Source of the DNA: Halogeometricum limi
GTDB taxonomy: Archaea > Halobacteriota > Halobacteria > Halobacteriales > Haloferacaceae
NCBI RefSeq assembly: GCF_900115785.1
Contig: NZ_FOYS01000003.1
Location: 124,001 to 188,000, forward strand
Length of the DNA: 64,000 bases
Direction of reading: 5' to 3'
This document shows positions 62,211 to 64,000 of this stretch, piece by piece (position 1 is the stretch's first letter; every line of letters begins with the position of its first letter). Under the pieces are notes generated by a model. The model was given only the letters and a program-made list of their open reading frames with translations. It ran no database searches and was not told the origin of the DNA. A program made the position numbers and the translations under genes.

Positions 62211-64000
62211 ATGCAACGCGCACTAACCGTATTCATCACGTTGGTCGTGGTCGTCGGGATGGTCCCGGCGGGCGTGGCCGCGTCGTCCGCGACGCAACAG
62301 TCGTCGGACGCCTCAGTATCGTTCGCCGCACAAGCATCCGGTGGCAGCACCGTCGTCGTCGAGAACGTCACGCTCCCCGAGGGTGGCTTCGTCACCATCC
62401 ACGACGCGAGCGTCGCCGACGGGAACGTCCTCGGCAGCGTCGTCGGTTCCTCGCAGTACCTCGAAGCCGGCACGCACGAGAGCGTGACCGTCACGCTCGA
62501 CGAACCCCTGAGCGAGTCGGGCGCGTTCGTCGCGATGCCGCACTTCGACACCGACGGTGACCGCGTCTACGACTTCGTCGCGGACAACGGCGAGACCGAC
62601 GGCCCGTACACGGCCGACGGCTCTGCGGTCGTCTCGCAGGCGAACGTCACCGTCTCCGCGACGGTGTCGATGTCCGACCAGCCCACCGACGGCGCGTCCG
62701 TCGTCGTGGACCGCGTCGAACTCGCAGAGGGCGGCTTCGTGACGGTTCACGACGCGTCCGTCACCGAGGGTGCCGTCTTCGAGAGCATCCGCGGCACCTC
62801 GGACTACCTCGAAGCAGGCGTCCACGAGAACGTCCGCATCACGCTCGACGCGCCCGTCGAGGAAGACACCACGCTCGTCCCGATGGCGCACAGAGACACC
62901 GACGACGACATGGAGTACACCTTCCCCGAGAGTGAAGGCGAGACCGACGGCCCGTACACGGCCGACGGTAGCGCCGTCGTCGACACCGCCGCCGTGACGC
63001 TGTCCGACACGGCGAACGTCACCTACAACGCACAGGCGACCGGCGGTCAGTCCGTCGTCGTCGAGAGCGCGTTCCTGCCCGAGGGCGGGTTCGTGACGAT
63101 TCACGACGCGACGGTCACCGAGGGTGCCGTCTTCGAGAGCATCCGCGGCACCTCCGCGTACCTCGCACCCGGCCTGCACAAGAACGTCCGCGTCAGTCTC
63201 GACGCGCCCCTGAACAACTCCACGACGCTCGTCCCCATGGCGCACATGGACACCGACGACGACATGGAGTACACCTTCCCCGAGAGTGAAGGCGAGACCG
63301 ACGGCCCGTACACGGCCGACGGTAGCGCCGTCGTCGCGCAGGCCGAGACCACCGTCTCCGCCAGCGTCCACATGATGCAGCAGTCCTCCGACGGCCACAG
63401 CGTCGTCGTGGACCGCGTCGAACTCTCCGAAGGCGGTTTCGTCACCGTTCACGACTCCTCGCTGTTCGCGGGTGAAGTCGAAGGCAGCATCCTCGGAACC
63501 TCGGAGTACCTCGAAGCGGGCGTCCACGAGAACGTCACCGTGACGTTCGAGGAACCTATCCGCGCCTCGCAGACGCTCGTCCCGATGGCGCACATGGACA
63601 CCGACGGTGACGAGGAGTACACCTTCCCCGAAGCCGACGGACCGTACACCTACGACGGTAACGCCGTCGTCGACACCGCACAGGTGTCCGTGAACGCCGT
63701 CGTCACCGTCGCCGACCAGACGACCGACGGCCAGACGGTCACCGTCGAGTCCGTGACGCTCGCAGACGGCGGGTTCGTGACGATTCACGACGCGACGGTC
63801 ACCGAGGGCGCCGTCTTCGAGAGCGTCCGCGGCACCTCCGAATACCTCGCTCCCGGCACGCACGAGAACGTCACCGTCGAACTCGACGCGCCGTTAGAGG
63901 AGACGACCACCATCGTCCCGATGGCGCACAAGGACACGAACGGCAACGAAGCGTACGACTTCGTCACCAGCGAGGGCGCGAGTGACGGCCCCTACGTCGC
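62211..64000 (+). CDS. Secreted DUF7282-like repeat surface protein (3' end outside window)
   Basis: The open frame runs from the ATG at 62211 to the window edge (at least 596 residues, C-terminus not seen). A Sec-type signal peptide (QRALTVFITLVVVVGMVPAGVAA) is followed by at least five repeats of about 117 residues. Each contains a variant of VVVENVTLPEGGFVTIHDASV, a YLEAGTHENVTVTLDEP and a MAHxDTDxDxEYTF or FVAxD element. The repeat pattern resembles the haloarchaeal DUF7282 domain, which occurs in extracellular proteins. Repeats 2 and 3 are nearly identical at DNA level around the MAHxDTDDDMEYTF region. The number of repeats is unknown because the gene continues beyond the edge. Confidence 0.85.
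   Translation, partial: MQRALTVFITLVVVVGMVPAGVAASSATQQSSDASVSFAAQASGGSTVVVENVTLPEGGFVTIHDASVADGNVLGSVVGSSQYLEAGTHESVTVTLDEPLSESGAFVAMPHFDTDGDRVYDFVADNGETDGPYTADGSAVVSQANVTVSATVSMSDQPTDGASVVVDRVELAEGGFVTVHDASVTEGAVFESIRGTSDYLEAGVHENVRITLDAPVEEDTTLVPMAHRDTDDDMEYTFPESEGETDGPYTADGSAVVDTAAVTLSDTANVTYNAQATGGQSVVVESAFLPEGGFVTIHDATVTEGAVFESIRGTSAYLAPGLHKNVRVSLDAPLNNSTTLVPMAHMDTDDDMEYTFPESEGETDGPYTADGSAVVAQAETTVSASVHMMQQSSDGHSVVVDRVELSEGGFVTVHDSSLFAGEVEGSILGTSEYLEAGVHENVTVTFEEPIRASQTLVPMAHMDTDGDEEYTFPEADGPYTYDGNAVVDTAQVSVNAVVTVADQTTDGQTVTVESVTLADGGFVTIHDATVTEGAVFESVRGTSEYLAPGTHENVTVELDAPLEETTTIVPMAHKDTNGNEAYDFVTSEGASDGPYV

Overview
The window is chromosomal DNA of a halophilic archaeon (class Halobacteria). 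The evidence is uniform high GC, very acidic predicted proteins, archaeal information-processing genes (aIF1/SUI1, aIF5B, PAN, Nob1, Pus10, TrmY, archaeosine TGT, RNase HII, SecF-SecD), haloarchaeal sensor families (HalOD1, Bat-type HTH) and Tat-dependent lipoproteins. I do not name a genus. About 66 protein genes and one tRNA gene are supported. Coding density is high and most of the window looks like ordinary core or lineage-core genome. I see no prophage, IS element or CRISPR array.

Region by region: 1-3.5 kb is a MoxR (partial)/DUF58/transglutaminase operon. 3.6-7.2 kb holds aIF1, a membrane methyltransferase, a rhodanese, a Nudix hydrolase, two haloarchaeal families of unknown function and a HalOD1 protein. 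7.3-13.2 kb runs leftward: a large Bat-like sensor-regulator, RimI and aconitase. 13.5-19.6 kb runs rightward: a dUTPase/dCTP-deaminase family protein, a PAS histidine kinase, a DUF4397 protein, PAN, pyruvoyl arginine decarboxylase, a small conserved protein and a P450. 19.7-27.4 kb mixes aIF5B, PRC-barrel, Nob1, a CPBP protease, Pgi, a GT2/GT21-like glycosyltransferase and small conserved proteins. 27.5-33.7 kb has SecF-SecD, RNase HII, Pus10 and DUF4112. 34.1-36.2 kb is a tightly overlapped leftward cluster of a micro-ORF, isocitrate lyase and a CitE/malyl-CoA-lyase-like enzyme. 36.6-45.8 kb has an orphan SDH-type flavoprotein, an ABC-2 exporter pair, an SDR, a YwrD-type gamma-glutamyltransferase, a Tat-exported cysteine-peptidase-like protein and a Tat lipoprotein. 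45.9-52.1 kb is a complete oligopeptide ABC importer operon (A-B-C-D-F, leftward). 52.5-64 kb has TrmY, tRNA-Pro(CGG), a Tat-exported ferritin-like protein, an internally duplicated unknown protein, an arylsulfotransferase-like protein, TgtA, a winged-helix/membrane pair and the start of a surface protein with about 117-residue repeats.

Functional links: Pus10 and TrmY act in sequence on tRNA position 54, TgtA on position 15, and the arginine decarboxylase supplies agmatine, a precursor of tRNA agmatidine, so the window carries several parts of archaeal tRNA modification. Isocitrate lyase, its adjacent lyase and aconitase suggest C2 (acetate) assimilation. The most unusual non-coding features are a pair of partial copies of the 3' part of tRNA-Pro just downstream of the intact gene, a 35-bp promoter block shared by two genes for exported proteins, and several perfect inverted repeats in intergenic DNA.
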